Part shown: in pieces, positions 40,414 to 50,376 of the stretch
Layout of the letters: each line of letters opens with the position of its first letter
Numbering within the stretch: position 1 is the stretch's first letter
Notes under the pieces: model-generated
The model's input: the letters and a program-made list of their open reading frames with translations, nothing else
Database searches by the model: none
Told to the model about the DNA's origin: nothing
DNA from: Mesorhizobium loti
GTDB lineage: Bacteria; Pseudomonadota; Alphaproteobacteria; Rhizobiales; Rhizobiaceae
Assembly: GCA_014189435.1 (NCBI GenBank)
Contig: CP050293.1
Span: forward strand, 3,043,001 to 3,107,000
Reading direction: 5' to 3'
Length of the DNA: 64,000 bases
Position numbers and translations under genes: made by a program

Positions 40414-40475
40414 TCGAGAGCCTCCGGATTTGCGCGCGATCGTATCGCTCTTTCAGCTCGCCGCGGAAAGTGATC

Positions 40476-41303
40476 CTATTGCGCCCAGAGTTCGCGGCGC
40501 AATTCGTGCCAGCTTTCCCGATCGGGCGCGACAAGTAGACCGCCGCCGACATGCGAGGGCAGATAGGCGCTGCCGTCGAAGCGCGCGGCATGGCCGCCGG
40601 CCTCGGCATGGATCAGCACACCGGCCAGATGGTCCCACGGCATCAGCTTGTTGTAGACGACGAAGTGGGCATAGCCGCTCGCCAACAGGCGGTATTCGTG
40701 CGCCGCGCAGCGATAGGCGAATTGCGACAGGATCTTCGTCTGATTGCGCGCCAGCCGCGACCGCTCGGGTTCGGGCATATATTGCCAGGAGACCGAGCCG
40801 GTCATTTCCGAGATCGGTGCCGGTGGGGCGACATGCACCCTCTCGATGCTGCCATGCGCATGCCGGATATGGCTGCCGGCGCCCCTGGCGCCGATCAGCC
40901 AGTCCTTGCCGACCGGATCGTGGATGATGCCGGCAACGGTCTCGCCCTTGACCACGACCGCCAGCATGACGCCGAACAGCGGCACGCCGGAGGCGAAGTT
41001 GAAAGTGCCGTCGACCGGGTCGATGACGAACGCCAGATCGGCCTCGCCCAGGCCATCGAGCAGCGCTGGATTGTCGGAACAGGCCTCCTCGCCGACGACC
41101 ATCGCCGAGGGATAACGCTCGCGCAGTCTGGCGGTGATGAGCCGCTCGGCATTGACGTCAGCTTCCGTCACGAGGTCGGCGGCCGAGGTTTTTTGGCGGA
41201 TGTCGCCGTCGCCCAGCCGGCGAAAGCGCGGCATGATCTCGGCTTTAGCCGCATCGGACAGAAGGCCGGCAAGCCAGTCGATCGCAGTATCGTCAAATGT
41301 CAT
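40476..41303 (-). CDS. Inositol monophosphatase family protein
   Basis: A 275-residue lithium-sensitive phosphatase-fold enzyme. Metal ligands are in GEE (71-73) and [10 protein letters not shown] (94-103), and the second signature [15 protein letters not shown] lies near the C-terminus. It could act on inositol phosphate, histidinol phosphate or a related sugar phosphate. The ATG at 41303 is used; it overlaps the end of ttcA by 11 bp, which suggests cotranscription. Confidence 0.9.
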   Translation of the reverse strand: MTFDDTAIDWLAGLLSDAAKAEIMPRFRRLGDGDIRQKTSAADLVTEADVNAERLITARLRERYPSAMVVGEEACSDNPALLDGLGEADLAFVIDPVDGTFNFASGVPLFGVMLAVVVKGETVAGIIHDPVGKDWLIGARGAGSHIRHAHGSIERVHVAPPAPISEMTGSVSWQYMPEPERSRLARNQTKILSQFAYRCAAHEYRLLASGYAHFVVYNKLMPWDHLAGVLIHAEAGGHAARFDGSAYLPSHVGGGLLVAPDRESWHELRRELWAQ

Positions 41304-42186
41304 CGGGAACGTCTTGCCTGGCTGTGAGGGTTTCATTGAGGGCAGCGAAATCGAACAGTTTTCTGTCGAGCAAATGCGATGGCCTGCTGTTGGACAGTGC
41401 GCGCAGCATCGTGTCCTTGCGGCCGGGCATGCGCTTTTCCAGGTCCTCGAGCATCGCCTTCATGGCGTTGCGCTGGAGACCTTCCTGACTGCCGCAGAGA
41501 TCGCAGGGAATGATCGGGAACTGCATCGCCGCAGCAAATTTTTCGAGATCGACCTCGGCGCAGTAGCTCAACGGCCGCAGCACCATGACGTCGCCGTCGT
41601 CATTGAGCAGCTTTGGCGGCATGGCCGCAAGACGGCCGCCATGGAAGAGGTTCATGAAGAAGGTTTCCAGAATGTCCTCGCGATGGTGGCCGAGCACCAG
41701 AGCCGAGCACCCCTCTTCCCGCGCGATGCGGTAGAGATGGCCGCGCCTGAGCCGCGAACAGAGCGAGCAATAGGTGCTGCCCGCAGGCAGCTTGTCGGTG
41801 ACGACGGAATAGGTGTCCTGATATTCGATCCGGTGCGCGATTCCGTGGCTGTCGAGATAGTCCGGCAGGATGTGTTTGGGGAAATTCGGCTGGCCCTGGT
41901 CGAGATTGCAGGCCAGAAGATCAACCGGCAGCAGCCCGCGCCATTTGAGGTCGAGCAGCATAGCGAGCAGGCCGTAGGAATCCTTGCCGCCCGACAGCGC
42001 AACCAGCCAGCGCTGGCCGGGCTTCACCATCGAGAAATCCTCGATCGCCTGTCGGGTCAGCCGCAGCAGCCGCTTGCGCAATTTGTTGAACTCGACCGAG
42101 GACGGCACATCGGCAAACAGCGGATGAAAGCCGCCCTCGATGTCGCCGGCTGGTTCAAGCGATTCGGCGTCTGGCAGCATGTTCAT
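41293..42186 (-). CDS. ttcA: tRNA 2-thiocytidine biosynthesis protein TtcA
   Basis: A 297-residue PP-loop ATPase that thiolates cytidine 32 of tRNA using an iron-sulfur cluster. SGGKDS is at 65-70; cluster cysteines 140 and 143 lie in [12 protein letters not shown] with a third in [11 protein letters not shown]. The frame is open to a TTG at 42213, but the ATG at 42186 is more plausible. It lies downstream of the rpsD terminator. Confidence 0.94.
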   Translation of the reverse strand: MNMLPDAESLEPAGDIEGGFHPLFADVPSSVEFNKLRKRLLRLTRQAIEDFSMVKPGQRWLVALSGGKDSYGLLAMLLDLKWRGLLPVDLLACNLDQGQPNFPKHILPDYLDSHGIAHRIEYQDTYSVVTDKLPAGSTYCSLCSRLRRGHLYRIAREEGCSALVLGHHREDILETFFMNLFHGGRLAAMPPKLLNDDGDVMVLRPLSYCAEVDLEKFAAAMQFPIIPCDLCGSQEGLQRNAMKAMLEDLEKRMPGRKDTMLRALSNSRPSHLLDRKLFDFAALNETLTARQDVPDDI

Positions 42187-42271
42187 GGCGTCAGTTCCAA
42201 AATCCGGGAGCAACGACTGTCCGGCGCTTCGTTGCGCCCGGAATTAGCGGAGATGGCCGACAAAGAAAAGG

Positions 42272-42307
42272 CGGACAAAGAAAAGGCCGCCTCGACGGGC
42301 GGCCTTT
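42272..42307 (-). terminator. Rho-independent terminator after rpsD
   Basis: A perfect 10-bp stem (AAAGGCCGCC at 42282-42291, GGCGGCCTTT at 42298-42307) followed on the reverse strand by TTTCTTTG. It lies 26 bp past the rpsD stop. Confidence 0.85.
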
Positions 42308-42332
42308 GCTTGGTATCGCGAAACGCGCTCGT

Positions 42333-42950
42333 TTAGCGCGAATAGAATTCGACGACCAGGTTCGGTTCCATCTGCACGGCGAACGGGACGTCCGCCAGGC
42401 CCGGGATGCGCGAGAAGGTCGCGACCATCTTGTTGTGATCGGCTTCGATGTAATCCGGCACGTCGCGTTCAGCCAGGCCGACCGCTTCGAGAACGATGAC
42501 CAGCTGCTTCGACTTTTCGCGCACTTCGACGACATCGCCCGGCTTGCAGCGATACGAGCCGATGTTGACGCGCTTGCCGTTGACGTTGACGTGGCCGTGG
42601 TTGACGAACTGACGGGCGGCGAAAATGGTCGGCACGAACTTGGCGCGGTAGACGACCGCGTCGAGACGCGACTCGAGCAGGCCGATCAGGTTCTCCGAGG
42701 TGTCGCCCTTGCGGCGATCGGCCTCTTCATAGACCTTACGGAACTGCTTTTCCGAAACGTCGCCATAGTGACCCTTCAGCTTCTGCTTGGCGCGCAGCTG
42801 CAGGCCGAAATCGGAAAGCTTGCCCTTGCGGCGCTGGCCATGCTGGCCGGGGCCGTATTCACGCTTGTTGACCGGGGACTTCGGGCGGCCCCAGATGTTT
42901 TCGCCGAGACGGCGGTCGATCTTGTACTTCGCGGATTCGCGCTTGCTCAT
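42333..42950 (-). CDS. rpsD: 30S ribosomal protein S4
   Basis: A 205-residue primary rRNA-binding protein of the small subunit. [20 protein letters not shown] opens it; the S4 RNA-binding domain reads [20 protein letters not shown] then [13 protein letters not shown] near residues 95-130. Start at 42950 with AAGGGAA upstream; longer versions of the frame would run through the structured leader. It is a stand-alone gene, not in an alpha operon. Confidence 0.98.
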   Translation of the reverse strand: MSKRESAKYKIDRRLGENIWGRPKSPVNKREYGPGQHGQRRKGKLSDFGLQLRAKQKLKGHYGDVSEKQFRKVYEEADRRKGDTSENLIGLLESRLDAVVYRAKFVPTIFAARQFVNHGHVNVNGKRVNIGSYRCKPGDVVEVREKSKQLVIVLEAVGLAERDVPDYIEADHNKMVATFSRIPGLADVPFAVQMEPNLVVEFYSR

Positions 42951-42973
42951 CGCATTCCCTTTCAAAACAAACA

Positions 42974-43087
42974 CACCCGGAACCTCATGGTCCGGGTGAA
43001 GGAAACGCGCCCTCCTCTGGCCTCCGTTTTCGAGACCTGACAGGGTTTTCCCACGCAACGCGGCGGAAAACCCACGGGACACGTCAG
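42974..43087 (-). promoter_or_regulatory. Structured 5' leader of rpsD with terminator-like hairpin
   Basis: On the reverse strand, upstream of the rpsD start, there are two structures. Distal: GGGTTTTCC (43065-43073 side) pairs with GGAAAACCC (43043-43051 side), enclosed by CTGAC/GTCAG at 43037-43041 and 43083-43087. Proximal: CACCCGG/CCGGGTG arms (42974-42980, 42992-42998) with inner ACC/GGT pairing, followed by TGTTTGTTTTG, like a terminator, 24 bp before the ATG. The layout fits attenuation or autoregulation by S4. Confidence 0.55.
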
Positions 43088-43320
43088 TTCAAACAAGACC
43101 AGAAACCAAGGCAACGGTCTTGCGTATACAAAATAAACACCGGACATCGCTGCCCGGCGTTGGCGGCTGGTTAAACCGAGATTTAACCGGTGTCAAGCTT
43201 GTGGCTGGCCTTGGCGATGGCGACGATATACCGTCTGTGGGTTGAGTGCGATGCCGGACGTGGCGGGAGGTTGCGCCAACGGCATTAGGACGGGACTGGA
43301 GCAGAGGAGCCACAATTCGC

Positions 43321-43530
43321 ATGAAGAAGTTCTTCCTTACCCTGACGGGAGCCGCGGTGTTGGCGGGATCGATGGCGGTCATGACGCCGGAGCCCGCAAT
43401 GGCGCGGCATTGGCATGGCCAACGGCATCACGAGACCTGCCGCATCGTGGTCAAAAAGAGGGTTATCTGGCGGCACGGCCACAAGAAGGTCATCCGCTAC
43501 AAGATCAAGCGCTGCTGGGGGCGCTGGTAA
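43321..43530 (+). CDS. Small secreted basic peptide
   Basis: A 69-residue protein starting MKKFFLTLTGAAVLAGSMAV, a signal peptide with probable cleavage near PAMARH. The mature 40 residues are rich in His, Arg, Lys and Trp (HWHGQRHHETC, VIWRHGHKKVIRYKIKRCWG) with two cysteines. GAGGAG precedes the ATG and a strong terminator follows. Similar short basic exported peptides are common in rhizobia; function unknown, conceivably metal- or nucleic acid-binding. Confidence 0.75.
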   Translation: MKKFFLTLTGAAVLAGSMAVMTPEPAMARHWHGQRHHETCRIVVKKRVIWRHGHKKVIRYKIKRCWGRW

Positions 43531-43568
43531 GCTCCGGTTCGGTCCCAGGGCGGCCGACAGATCATTTC

Positions 43569-43598
43569 AAAGCCCGCGGTTTTGGCCGCGGGCTTTTT
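43569..43598 (+). terminator. Rho-independent terminator after the secreted peptide gene
   Basis: Arms AAAGCCCGCGG (43569-43579) and CCGCGGGCTTT (43586-43596) form an 11-bp stem followed by TT. The A/T flanks make it potentially bidirectional, also ending the convergent DUF3008 transcript. Confidence 0.85.
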
Positions 43599-43616
43599 GA
43601 TTCCGGATGCCTAACC

Positions 43617-43805
43617 CTAGTCTTTCGATTTCTTGTCCGGCAGGCCCTTGCGCTTCGTCTCGGCGAATTCCTCGAGCTGTTTTTCGCTCATCGATTCGTA
43701 CATTCCCTTGGAAGCGCCTTGGAGTTCGCTCTTCTTCGTCTCGCCGCGCTTGGCCGACAAGGCAGCACCGGCGGCTTTCTGCTGGGCTTTCGAGGTGGCT
43801 GGCAT
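43617..43805 (-). CDS. DUF3008 protein
   Basis: A 62-residue highly charged protein: MPATSKAQQKAAGAALSAKR opens it and MYESMSEKQLEEFAETKRKG follows, the DUF3008 pattern. AAAGGAG precedes the ATG. Such small KGG-like proteins are abundant in rhizobia and often stress induced; no defined function. Confidence 0.87.
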   Translation of the reverse strand: MPATSKAQQKAAGAALSAKRGETKKSELQGASKGMYESMSEKQLEEFAETKRKGLPDKKSKD

Positions 43806-43970
43806 GGTTGCTACTCCTTTGCTGCCAGAAGAAACGCCGCGCTTTGACAGTAGTTCCGTCGCCAGCGGCTCAGTTCCCGGTCCCCTTAGTGCCAGCCCAT
43901 CAGGCGATCGGCATCGGCGATTTTCGTTGGCAACCTTCCCGTGCCGGGAGCGCCAGTGTAGGACGGCTGC

Positions 43971-45350
43971 ATGAAATCACTGACCGATCCTTCACAAGCG
44001 CTCTCCACCGGCCTGGCGAAAATCCGCACCGAATTCCGCGTGCCGGATGGATTTCCATTGGTCGTGATGGCGGCAGCGGAGGCGGCGGCCAAACGTGTGC
44101 CCACCCAGCATGCCGATCGAACTGATATGCCCTTCGTCACGCTCGATCCGGCTGCTTCCACCGACCTTGATCAGGCGTTTTCAATCGAGACGAGCGGCAG
44201 CGATCTTCTGCTGCATTATGCCATTGCCGACGTAGCCTGGTTCGTCGAGGACGGCGACGCGATCGATCTCGAGGCCTGGACGCGGGGCGAGACACTTTAC
44301 TTGCCGGACGGCAAGGCCGGTCTCTACCCGCCGGCACTTGCCGAAGGTGCGGCGAGCCTGTTGCCGGATGGGCCGCGTCCAGCTGTCATCTTCACCGTTC
44401 GGGTCGCGGGGGACGGTCTGGTGAAACTGGACGGTGCGGAGCGGGCAATCATTCAAAGCCGCGCGAAGCTCGCCTATGACAGCGTGCGGGCCTCCGATGT
44501 CCCGGCAGGCTTCGCCGAAATGGCGCGGCGCATGGCGATGAACGAAAAGGGTCGTGGCGCGTCCCGCGTCGATCCGCCCGAGCAGGAGGTGGAACGGCTC
44601 GCCGATGGCACATTCCGGCTTTCGTTCAGACCGCTGCTGCAATCCGAGCAAGACAACGCCGCGCTTTCGCTGGCTGCCAATATGGCGATTGCCGACGCCA
44701 TGCTTGCGCACCATATCGGGTTGTTCCGTGTGATGTCGGAGCCAGATGCTTTCAAGGTGCAAAGACTGCGCAACGCGGCACAGGCTCTGGGACTGTCCTG
44801 GCCGGCCTCCACCAGCTTGCGCGACTATCAGCGAACCCTTGACCCGGCCGATCCGCAACAGGCGGCGCTGATGCTGGAAATCCGCCATGCAAGCCCCGGC
44901 GCATCTTACCAACCCTACAAAGAGGGGGTTGTCCCCTGGCATGAGGCGATGGCTGCGACCTATGCTCATGCAACCGCGCCGCTCAGGCGACTGGCCGATC
45001 GCTACGTCGTGCGCTGCGCGCTGGCTATCGCCAATGGCCAGCCCGTGCCGCAGGCCGTCACCGATGCATTCACTGGATTGCCGAAGGTGATGGGACGTGC
45101 AGATAGCCGCGCTTCGCAGATCAACCATGCGGTCATCGATCTTGCCGAGGCGGTCATGCTCAGGGGACGCGAGGGAGAGACGTTCAAGGCCGTCGTGACC
45201 GACGTCAACCATGGCGTACGCGTCCAGCTTGCCAACATGCCTGTCGTTGCCAATTTGAAGGCCGACGGGCTCGAACAGGGTGATGGCCTGACGCTAAGGT
45301 TGGTCTCGGCCGATCCGGATCAACGCAGCATCGTGTTCGAACCTGCCTGA
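43971..45350 (+). CDS. RNB domain ribonuclease (RNase II-like)
   Basis: A 459-residue protein dominated by an RNB catalytic domain. FVTLDPAASTDLDQAFSIET holds the conserved acidic residues that bind magnesium; HYAIADVAWFVEDGDAID and LYLPDGKAGLYPPALAEGAA follow the RNase II order, and YATAPLRRLADRYV-like sequence (ATAPLRRLADRYVVRCAL) matches the terminal active-site helix. It lacks the long cold-shock domains of RNase R, so it is a short exoribonuclease-type protein, sometimes found in actinobacteria and rhizobia. Confidence 0.9.
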   Translation: MKSLTDPSQALSTGLAKIRTEFRVPDGFPLVVMAAAEAAAKRVPTQHADRTDMPFVTLDPAASTDLDQAFSIETSGSDLLLHYAIADVAWFVEDGDAIDLEAWTRGETLYLPDGKAGLYPPALAEGAASLLPDGPRPAVIFTVRVAGDGLVKLDGAERAIIQSRAKLAYDSVRASDVPAGFAEMARRMAMNEKGRGASRVDPPEQEVERLADGTFRLSFRPLLQSEQDNAALSLAANMAIADAMLAHHIGLFRVMSEPDAFKVQRLRNAAQALGLSWPASTSLRDYQRTLDPADPQQAALMLEIRHASPGASYQPYKEGVVPWHEAMAATYAHATAPLRRLADRYVVRCALAIANGQPVPQAVTDAFTGLPKVMGRADSRASQINHAVIDLAEAVMLRGREGETFKAVVTDVNHGVRVQLANMPVVANLKADGLEQGDGLTLRLVSADPDQRSIVFEPA

Positions 45351-45373
45351 ACGGCAGACGTTTCGGTCACCGT

Positions 45374-46162
45374 CTAGCTCACGACCAGTCCAAAGCCCTG
45401 CATCAGCCGGCTGGTAGCGAAGTCCACCTTGCCGGAGGTGAAGACGGCGATGTCGGGCTCGCCCGTCGGCAGCGGTCCATCGACCGGCGCCAGCAGCGAC
45501 ATGGCGCGGCGGGCGATCGCTTCGGCCGGGTCGATCCAGTCGACCGGCCAGGGCGCGGTCTTGCGCATGCGATTGGCCAGGAACGGATAATGGGTGCAGC
45601 CGAGCACCACGATGTCGGTGCGGGCGCCGTCCTTCTCGACAAAGCATGGCGCGATCTCCTCGCGCACGATCTCCTCGTCGACGAACCCCTGGCGCATATA
45701 GATCTCGGCCAGCGGCGCCAGCCGGTCCGAGCCGACCAGCCGCACGTGGCATTTCTGCGCCCATTTGCCGATCAGGTCGCGCGTGTATTGACGCTTGACC
45801 GTGCCGGGCGTCGCCAGCACCGAGACGAGCCCGGAGCGGGTGCGTTCCGCCGCCGGCTTGATCGCCGGCACCGTGCCGACAAAGGGATGACCGGGGAATT
45901 TCTGGCGCAGCGCGTCAATCACCAGCGTCGACGCCGTGTTGCAGGGAATGACCGAAATCTCGGGCCTGAATTTTTCCAGCAGCATGCCGAACAGGCCAAG
46001 GATATGGGCGTTAAGGGCCGGCTCGTCCCAGGCGCCATAGGGGAAAGCCGCATCGTCGGCGACATAGACAAAGCGGCGGTCAGGCATCAGCACCCGCGCC
46101 TCGCGCAGCACAGTAAGCCCGCCGATGCCCGAATCGAACATCAGGATCGGCCGTTCAGTCAT
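45374..46162 (-). CDS. murI: Glutamate racemase
   Basis: A 262-residue enzyme making D-glutamate for peptidoglycan. FDSGIGG at 9-15, Cys74 in VIPCNTAST and Cys189 in [10 protein letters not shown] are the two-base catalytic residues. The ATG at 46162 overlaps the end of the upstream methyltransferase gene by 8 bp, so the two are cotranscribed, an arrangement widely kept in rhizobia. Confidence 0.96.
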   Translation of the reverse strand: MTERPILMFDSGIGGLTVLREARVLMPDRRFVYVADDAAFPYGAWDEPALNAHILGLFGMLLEKFRPEISVIPCNTASTLVIDALRQKFPGHPFVGTVPAIKPAAERTRSGLVSVLATPGTVKRQYTRDLIGKWAQKCHVRLVGSDRLAPLAEIYMRQGFVDEEIVREEIAPCFVEKDGARTDIVVLGCTHYPFLANRMRKTAPWPVDWIDPAEAIARRAMSLLAPVDGPLPTGEPDIAVFTSGKVDFATSRLMQGFGLVVS

Positions 46163-47063
46163 TGTCGGTTCCCTTGCCACCTAGCGGCGGCGTGTCATTG
46201 TCGTCACCATTGGCGTCGGGCGGTTGGCGACCCACTTCCGCCTTGCGAGCACGCGCGGCGGCCGCGGGCAGGCGCCGTGGATCATCGCCGGGCGAACCAT
46301 CGCCGCGCGGCATCGCCGGCGAAAACCTGTCGAGCGACGAGATGATGCCGCGCAGCACCTTGAGCTCCGGTTCTGCAAAACCGGCGCGCGTCAGCACCGC
46401 GCGCAGATTGTCGATCATTTTCGGCTTCTTCGGCGCCGGCCGGAAATAACCACGCGCTTCCAGGGCGCCTTCGAGGTAGGCGAACAGGCCGTGCAGTTCT
46501 TCCTTGCTTGCCGGCTTCATGTCCGGGCCGGAAAAATTGGTCTTCGTCTCGTCTTCCAGGCCGGACTTCATCCATTCGTAGGACATCAGCAAGGCCGCCT
46601 GGGCGATGTTGAGCGAGGAGAAATCAGGATCGACCGGGAAGGTGACGATCTCGTCGGCAAGGCCGACCTCGTCATTGTAGAGGCCGAAGCGCTCGCGTCC
46701 GAACAGGATGCCGGTGCGTTGGCCCATTGCGTGACGGGCCCGCAGCACCCTGCCCGCTTCCACCGGCCCGCGCACGGATTTGAAGCCATCGCGCTGCCTG
46801 GCCGTGGTGGCGAAAACAAAGTTTAGGTCGGCGAGCGCCGAGGCCAGATCGTCGAAGACGGTGACAGCGTCGATGACATGATCGGCGCGGCTGGCCGCCG
46901 CGCGTGCCTTCTCGCTCGGCCAACCGTCACGAGGGTTGACGAGACGCAGCTCCGACAGACCGAAATTGGCCATGGCGCGAGCGACCATGCCGATGTTCTC
47001 GCCGAGCTGCGGCTCGACCAGGATGATCGCCGGGCCAGCGGTCTGAAGGTCAGTTCCTGCCAT
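46155..47063 (-). CDS. TrmH/TrmJ family RNA methyltransferase
   Basis: A 302-residue SPOUT methyltransferase. [44 protein letters not shown] and [13 protein letters not shown] are the three SAM-knot motifs of the TrmJ group, which 2'-O-methylates position 32 of tRNA. A proline/acid-rich tail after residue 265 is an extension not needed for catalysis. The ATG at 47063 gives the family N-terminus; the frame is open somewhat further. Confidence 0.92.
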   Translation of the reverse strand: MAGTDLQTAGPAIILVEPQLGENIGMVARAMANFGLSELRLVNPRDGWPSEKARAAASRADHVIDAVTVFDDLASALADLNFVFATTARQRDGFKSVRGPVEAGRVLRARHAMGQRTGILFGRERFGLYNDEVGLADEIVTFPVDPDFSSLNIAQAALLMSYEWMKSGLEDETKTNFSGPDMKPASKEELHGLFAYLEGALEARGYFRPAPKKPKMIDNLRAVLTRAGFAEPELKVLRGIISSLDRFSPAMPRGDGSPGDDPRRLPAAAARARKAEVGRQPPDANGDDNDTPPLGGKGTDND

Positions 47064-47675
47064 GTGTTCCAGATGATTGCGCTGCGAAGTCTTCGCGTCC
47101 TGCCATATCGATACGGCTTTTTGAAGAGTGGTTGGCCATTTTGCCGACAAATAGCCATGGCGCACATCTGCCGCTTCCTTGGTTTACGTAACGGGCCTGA
47201 GGTTACGTGAGGTATCGGGCAGCCGCGCTATTGTTGCGCTGACCGGCAGGCTCGAAAACGGACCGCTTGTGTGCCGACGGATGATTTGCTGCGCCGTGCG
47301 AAAAAATGGCGGGGCGCAACCGCTCCTTGCATATGGCCTAAGTCATCCAACTCTATTTCCCGCCGTGTTGCGCCACAGTGCATCCCAGATGTCTGGCATA
47401 TGCGCCGCCTCGTACTCGCTGTTGCTATCATCGATATTCTTGCATGGGAAAAATCATCTGCAATCCGAATGCTATTTATTTACTATGACTCATAGCATCA
47501 CTGGAAGGTAAATTATAACGCTATAATGTCCGAGCCGCTTGGGCTGGATGTATATCGATGGTCTTTGGACGACGAGGTGCGTCTTGCACGCTCCTTAATC
47601 TACTCATGCCCCAAGCATTTCGACATGAATTTCAACGGTCAACGAGGGCGTTGGCCAAAACCTCAGGAGGGGCAA
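47064..47675. other. Intergenic region upstream of the beta-helix gene family, 612 bp
   Basis: No gene accepted; an open forward frame at 47179-47511 has no recognisable protein character. The last 250 bp are clearly AT-richer than the surroundings and contain a TATAAT at 47522-47527, a plausible -10 element about 150 bp before the first beta-helix gene, without a convincing -35. A CAGGAGGGGC ribosome-binding site precedes the gene at 47676. Confidence 0.45.
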
Positions 47676-48641
47676 ATGAACTTCATACGATTCTTTCTTT
47701 CACTCGCTGTGTTGCTTCTGGCATCAATCTTCCTGATCGCGCCAGCTTCCGCGCAAGCACCACGGACGTGGGTTTCCGGCGTTGGTGACGACGTCAATCC
47801 ATGCAGCCGAACGGCGCCTTGCAAGACCTTTGCCGGCGCGATCTCGAAAACGGCCCCCGGCGGCGAAATCAACTGTATCGATCCAGGTGGTTTCGGCGCG
47901 GTGACGATCACCAAGGCAATCACGATTGCCTGCGAAGACGTCGAAGCGGGTGTGTCGAATTCATCGACAAATGGCGTGGTCATCAACGCGGCGGCAACCG
48001 ACATCATCGTTCTTCGCGGTCTCGATATCGACAGTGCGTCGGCCACGCCCGGTCTCAATGGTATCAGGTTTCTTGCCGGCGCTGCCTTGCATGTCGAGGA
48101 TTGTGTCATTCGCAGCAACACCGGTGCCGCACCGAACGGCGCTGGCATCTTGTTCGCCCCGTCGGGCACTGCCGAGCTTTATGTCCACAACTCGACCATC
48201 AACGGCAACAATGACGGCATTCGTGTTCAGCCGACAGGAGCCGGCGTCGCGAAGGTCATGATCGACGGCACTGCGCTTGAGAACAACAACCTTGCCGGAT
48301 TGAAGGCGGACGGCACAGGCAACTCTGGCGGCTCCAACACGACGATTGCGAACAGCAGTGTGTCGGGCAACAGCAATGCCGGCATCAGCATACTGAATCC
48401 GGTCGGCGGGCCGGCCATCAACATCATGGTCGACAGTGTCGCCGTGGCCAACAATGGAGCAAGTGGTGGCCTGCGTGTCGACGGAGCGAACGCGACCGTG
48501 CGCGTCGGCAGATCAACGATCTCCGGGAATGGCCTTGGCACCGCCATCGTCAATGGCGGCGTGATCTCGTCCTATGGCAGCAACCAGATCAACGGCAACA
48601 CCTCCGACGGTCCGAACCCGCCGACCATCCCGCTGAAATGA
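47676..48641 (+). CDS. Secreted right-handed parallel beta-helix protein, copy 1
   Basis: A 321-residue exported protein. The signal peptide MNFIRFFLSLAVLLL continues to a cleavage site near PASAQ. The mature part starts with TWVSGVGDDVNPCSRTAPCK, then shows short repeating turns with GGEINCIDPGG, VVINAAATD, HVEDCVIRS, LYVHNSTINGNNDGIR, NTTIANSSVSGNSNAGI: the N-x-x-I rungs of a pectin-lyase-like beta-helix. No catalytic residues recognised. Similar proteins occur in Mesorhizobium and Bradyrhizobium. Probably surface or periplasmic; first of three tandem copies. Confidence 0.85.
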   Translation: MNFIRFFLSLAVLLLASIFLIAPASAQAPRTWVSGVGDDVNPCSRTAPCKTFAGAISKTAPGGEINCIDPGGFGAVTITKAITIACEDVEAGVSNSSTNGVVINAAATDIIVLRGLDIDSASATPGLNGIRFLAGAALHVEDCVIRSNTGAAPNGAGILFAPSGTAELYVHNSTINGNNDGIRVQPTGAGVAKVMIDGTALENNNLAGLKADGTGNSGGSNTTIANSSVSGNSNAGISILNPVGGPAINIMVDSVAVANNGASGGLRVDGANATVRVGRSTISGNGLGTAIVNGGVISSYGSNQINGNTSDGPNPPTIPLK

Positions 48642-48664
48642 CTGCTGGTAACAGCCGATAGCAA

Positions 48665-48694
48665 CGCTTGGCGCGGTAACACCCGCGCCAAGCG
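48665..48694 (+). terminator. Hairpin after beta-helix copy 1
   Basis: A perfect 12-bp stem (CGCTTGGCGCGG, 48665-48676; CCGCGCCAAGCG, 48683-48694). There is no T-tract, so it is a strong stem-loop rather than a typical intrinsic terminator. A sequence-related hairpin follows copy 3 (51374-51399). Confidence 0.5.
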
Positions 48695-48911
48695 AACGAT
48701 TGAAGCAGCCTACCCCGAAGACCAGGTTTGTTGACCGCGGGCGAGCCTTGCTCCCAATCGCGGTGTCCGTTCAAATCATCGCGGACCGGACCGCACGCGT
48801 TCCCCAAGATCATGGCCCAGTTCCCTGCCTCGTTGCCTTTTCGAAGGCACAGAGTTAGAACTCAAAGCGCTTGCTTAAATAGTGGCTGTTTTCCAGTGGG
48901 GGGCTCCAGAG

Positions 48912-49880
48912 ATGAAAACGCTTGGATACATACTCTCTTCAATTTTAATTGGCATGGCAATGTTCTGTCTTGCTACGCCGGCTTCCGCACAGGCGACCCG
49001 AACATGGGTTTCTGGCGTTGGCGATGACGTCAATCCATGCAGCCGGACTGCGCCTTGCAAGACCTTCGCCGGCGCAATCTCGAAGACCGCGGCCGGCGGC
49101 GAAATCAACTGTATCGATCCGGGCGGCTTCGGCGCGGTGACAATCACCAAGTCGATGACCATCGCTTGCGAGGACGTCGAGGCCGGCGTGTTGAATGCGT
49201 TGACGACTGGCGTCATCGTCAACGCGGCGGCGACGGATGTTGTCGTTCTTCGCGGTCTCGACATCGACAGCGCGACGGCCGGAGCCGGTCTCAATGGAAT
49301 CAGGTTTATTGCCGGCGCCGCCTTGCATGTCGAGGATTGTGTCGTTCGTGACAACATTGCTGCCGGCGCCGGGCAGGGCAACGGCATCTTGTTCTCACCG
49401 TCGGGCACGGCCGAGCTCTATGTCAACAACTCGACCATCACCGGCAACAGGGACGGCATTCATATCCAGCCAACCGGAACTGGCGTGGCCAAGGTCGTCA
49501 TCTCGAACTCTTCGATCGAGGACAACAGCCTTGCCGGGGTCAAAGCGGACGGCACCAGCAACACCGGCGGCAGCAACACAACCATCGTGAACAGCAATGT
49601 TTCCGGCAACACCAATGCCGGCATCAGCATATTGAACCCAGGCGGCGGGCCGGCCATCAACATCATGATCGACAGTGTCGCGGTGGCCAACAACGGCGCA
49701 AGCGGCGGCCTGCGTGTCGACGGCGCCAATGCGACCATCCGTGTCGGCAGATCGTCGATCTCCGGCAATGGCCTCGGCACAGCCATCGCCAATGGTGGCG
49801 TGATTTCGTCTTATGGCAACAATCAGATCAACGGCAACACCGCTGATGGTCCGAATCCGCCGACCATTCCGCTTAAATAA
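48912..49880 (+). CDS. Secreted right-handed parallel beta-helix protein, copy 2
   Basis: A 322-residue paralogue of copy 1. The signal peptide MKTLGYILSSILIGMAMF differs from copy 1 but is nearly that of copy 3. The mature region repeats the same order: TWVSGVGDDVNPCSRTAPCK, GGEINCIDPGGFGAVTITK, HVEDCVVRD, YVNNSTITGNRDGIHIQ, and the shared C-terminus QINGNTADGPNPPTIPLK. The mature region is aligned to the other copies over its full length with few gaps. Has its own GGGGGG-type ribosome-binding site and about 270 bp upstream spacer. Confidence 0.85.
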   Translation: MKTLGYILSSILIGMAMFCLATPASAQATRTWVSGVGDDVNPCSRTAPCKTFAGAISKTAAGGEINCIDPGGFGAVTITKSMTIACEDVEAGVLNALTTGVIVNAAATDVVVLRGLDIDSATAGAGLNGIRFIAGAALHVEDCVVRDNIAAGAGQGNGILFSPSGTAELYVNNSTITGNRDGIHIQPTGTGVAKVVISNSSIEDNSLAGVKADGTSNTGGSNTTIVNSNVSGNTNAGISILNPGGGPAINIMIDSVAVANNGASGGLRVDGANATIRVGRSSISGNGLGTAIANGGVISSYGNNQINGNTADGPNPPTIPLK

Positions 49881-50000
49881 CTATTGGTAAATGCTTCACG
49901 CGGGATGACCACCGGAGCTGCAATTCAAGTCGCCCCAAGACCCAAGCATTTACAGCCAATGGATCATTTGGCGTATGCGCGTGTGCGGCAAAACAAATGG

Positions 50001-50034
50001 CCAGAGCGGTTCAGAAGAAACGGAACCGCTCTGG
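50001..50034 (+). terminator. Hairpin after beta-helix copy 2
   Basis: Arms CCAGAGCGGTTC (50001-50012) and GAACCGCTCTGG (50023-50034) form a perfect 12-bp stem followed by TGTTTG. It lies 120 bp past copy 2 and immediately before the gene remnant at 50048. Confidence 0.55.
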
Positions 50035-50047
50035 TGTTTGAACGCCC

Positions 50048-50171
50048 ATCTCCGGGAATGCCCTCGGCACGGCCATCGTCAATGGCGGCGTGATTTCATC
50101 CTATGGCAACAGCCAAATCAACGGCGACACGTCAGATGGTCCGAACCCTCCAAATCATCCCGTTTAAATAG
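50048..50171 (+). pseudogene. Remnant of a fourth beta-helix gene (C-terminal 40 codons)
   Basis: The frame from 50048 reads ISGNALGTAIVNGGVISSYG then NSQINGDTSDGPNPP, the conserved C-terminus of the three intact copies. After GPNPP an extra base shifts the frame to a premature TAA at 50165; in the corrected frame the end reads IIPFK and TAG at 50169-50171, matching the TIPLK ending of copies 1 and 2. No upstream part of the gene is left. Evidence of an ancestral fourth copy or of repeated recombination between copies. Confidence 0.8.
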
Positions 50172-50376
50172 CTGTACCTCATTGGCGTCTCAGCAATGTT
50201 GGTCTCGGATATCCTGCTCGGAATGATCGTGAGGAAGTTCAAGCCGCGGCCTAAGACTGATCGTCTTCCCGACGCCTATACTATGATACCTGACTGTGCC
50301 GGGGCCGACACATAGCCGAAACGGAGTTGCGGCAAGATTGCCGGGTTCACGGTTTTTTCAACTAGGGGATAGAAAG

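Noticed and set aside
47179..47511. Forward 110-codon frame upstream of beta-helix copy 1
   Set aside because: No family resemblance, mixed composition and no convincing ribosome-binding site; left as intergenic.
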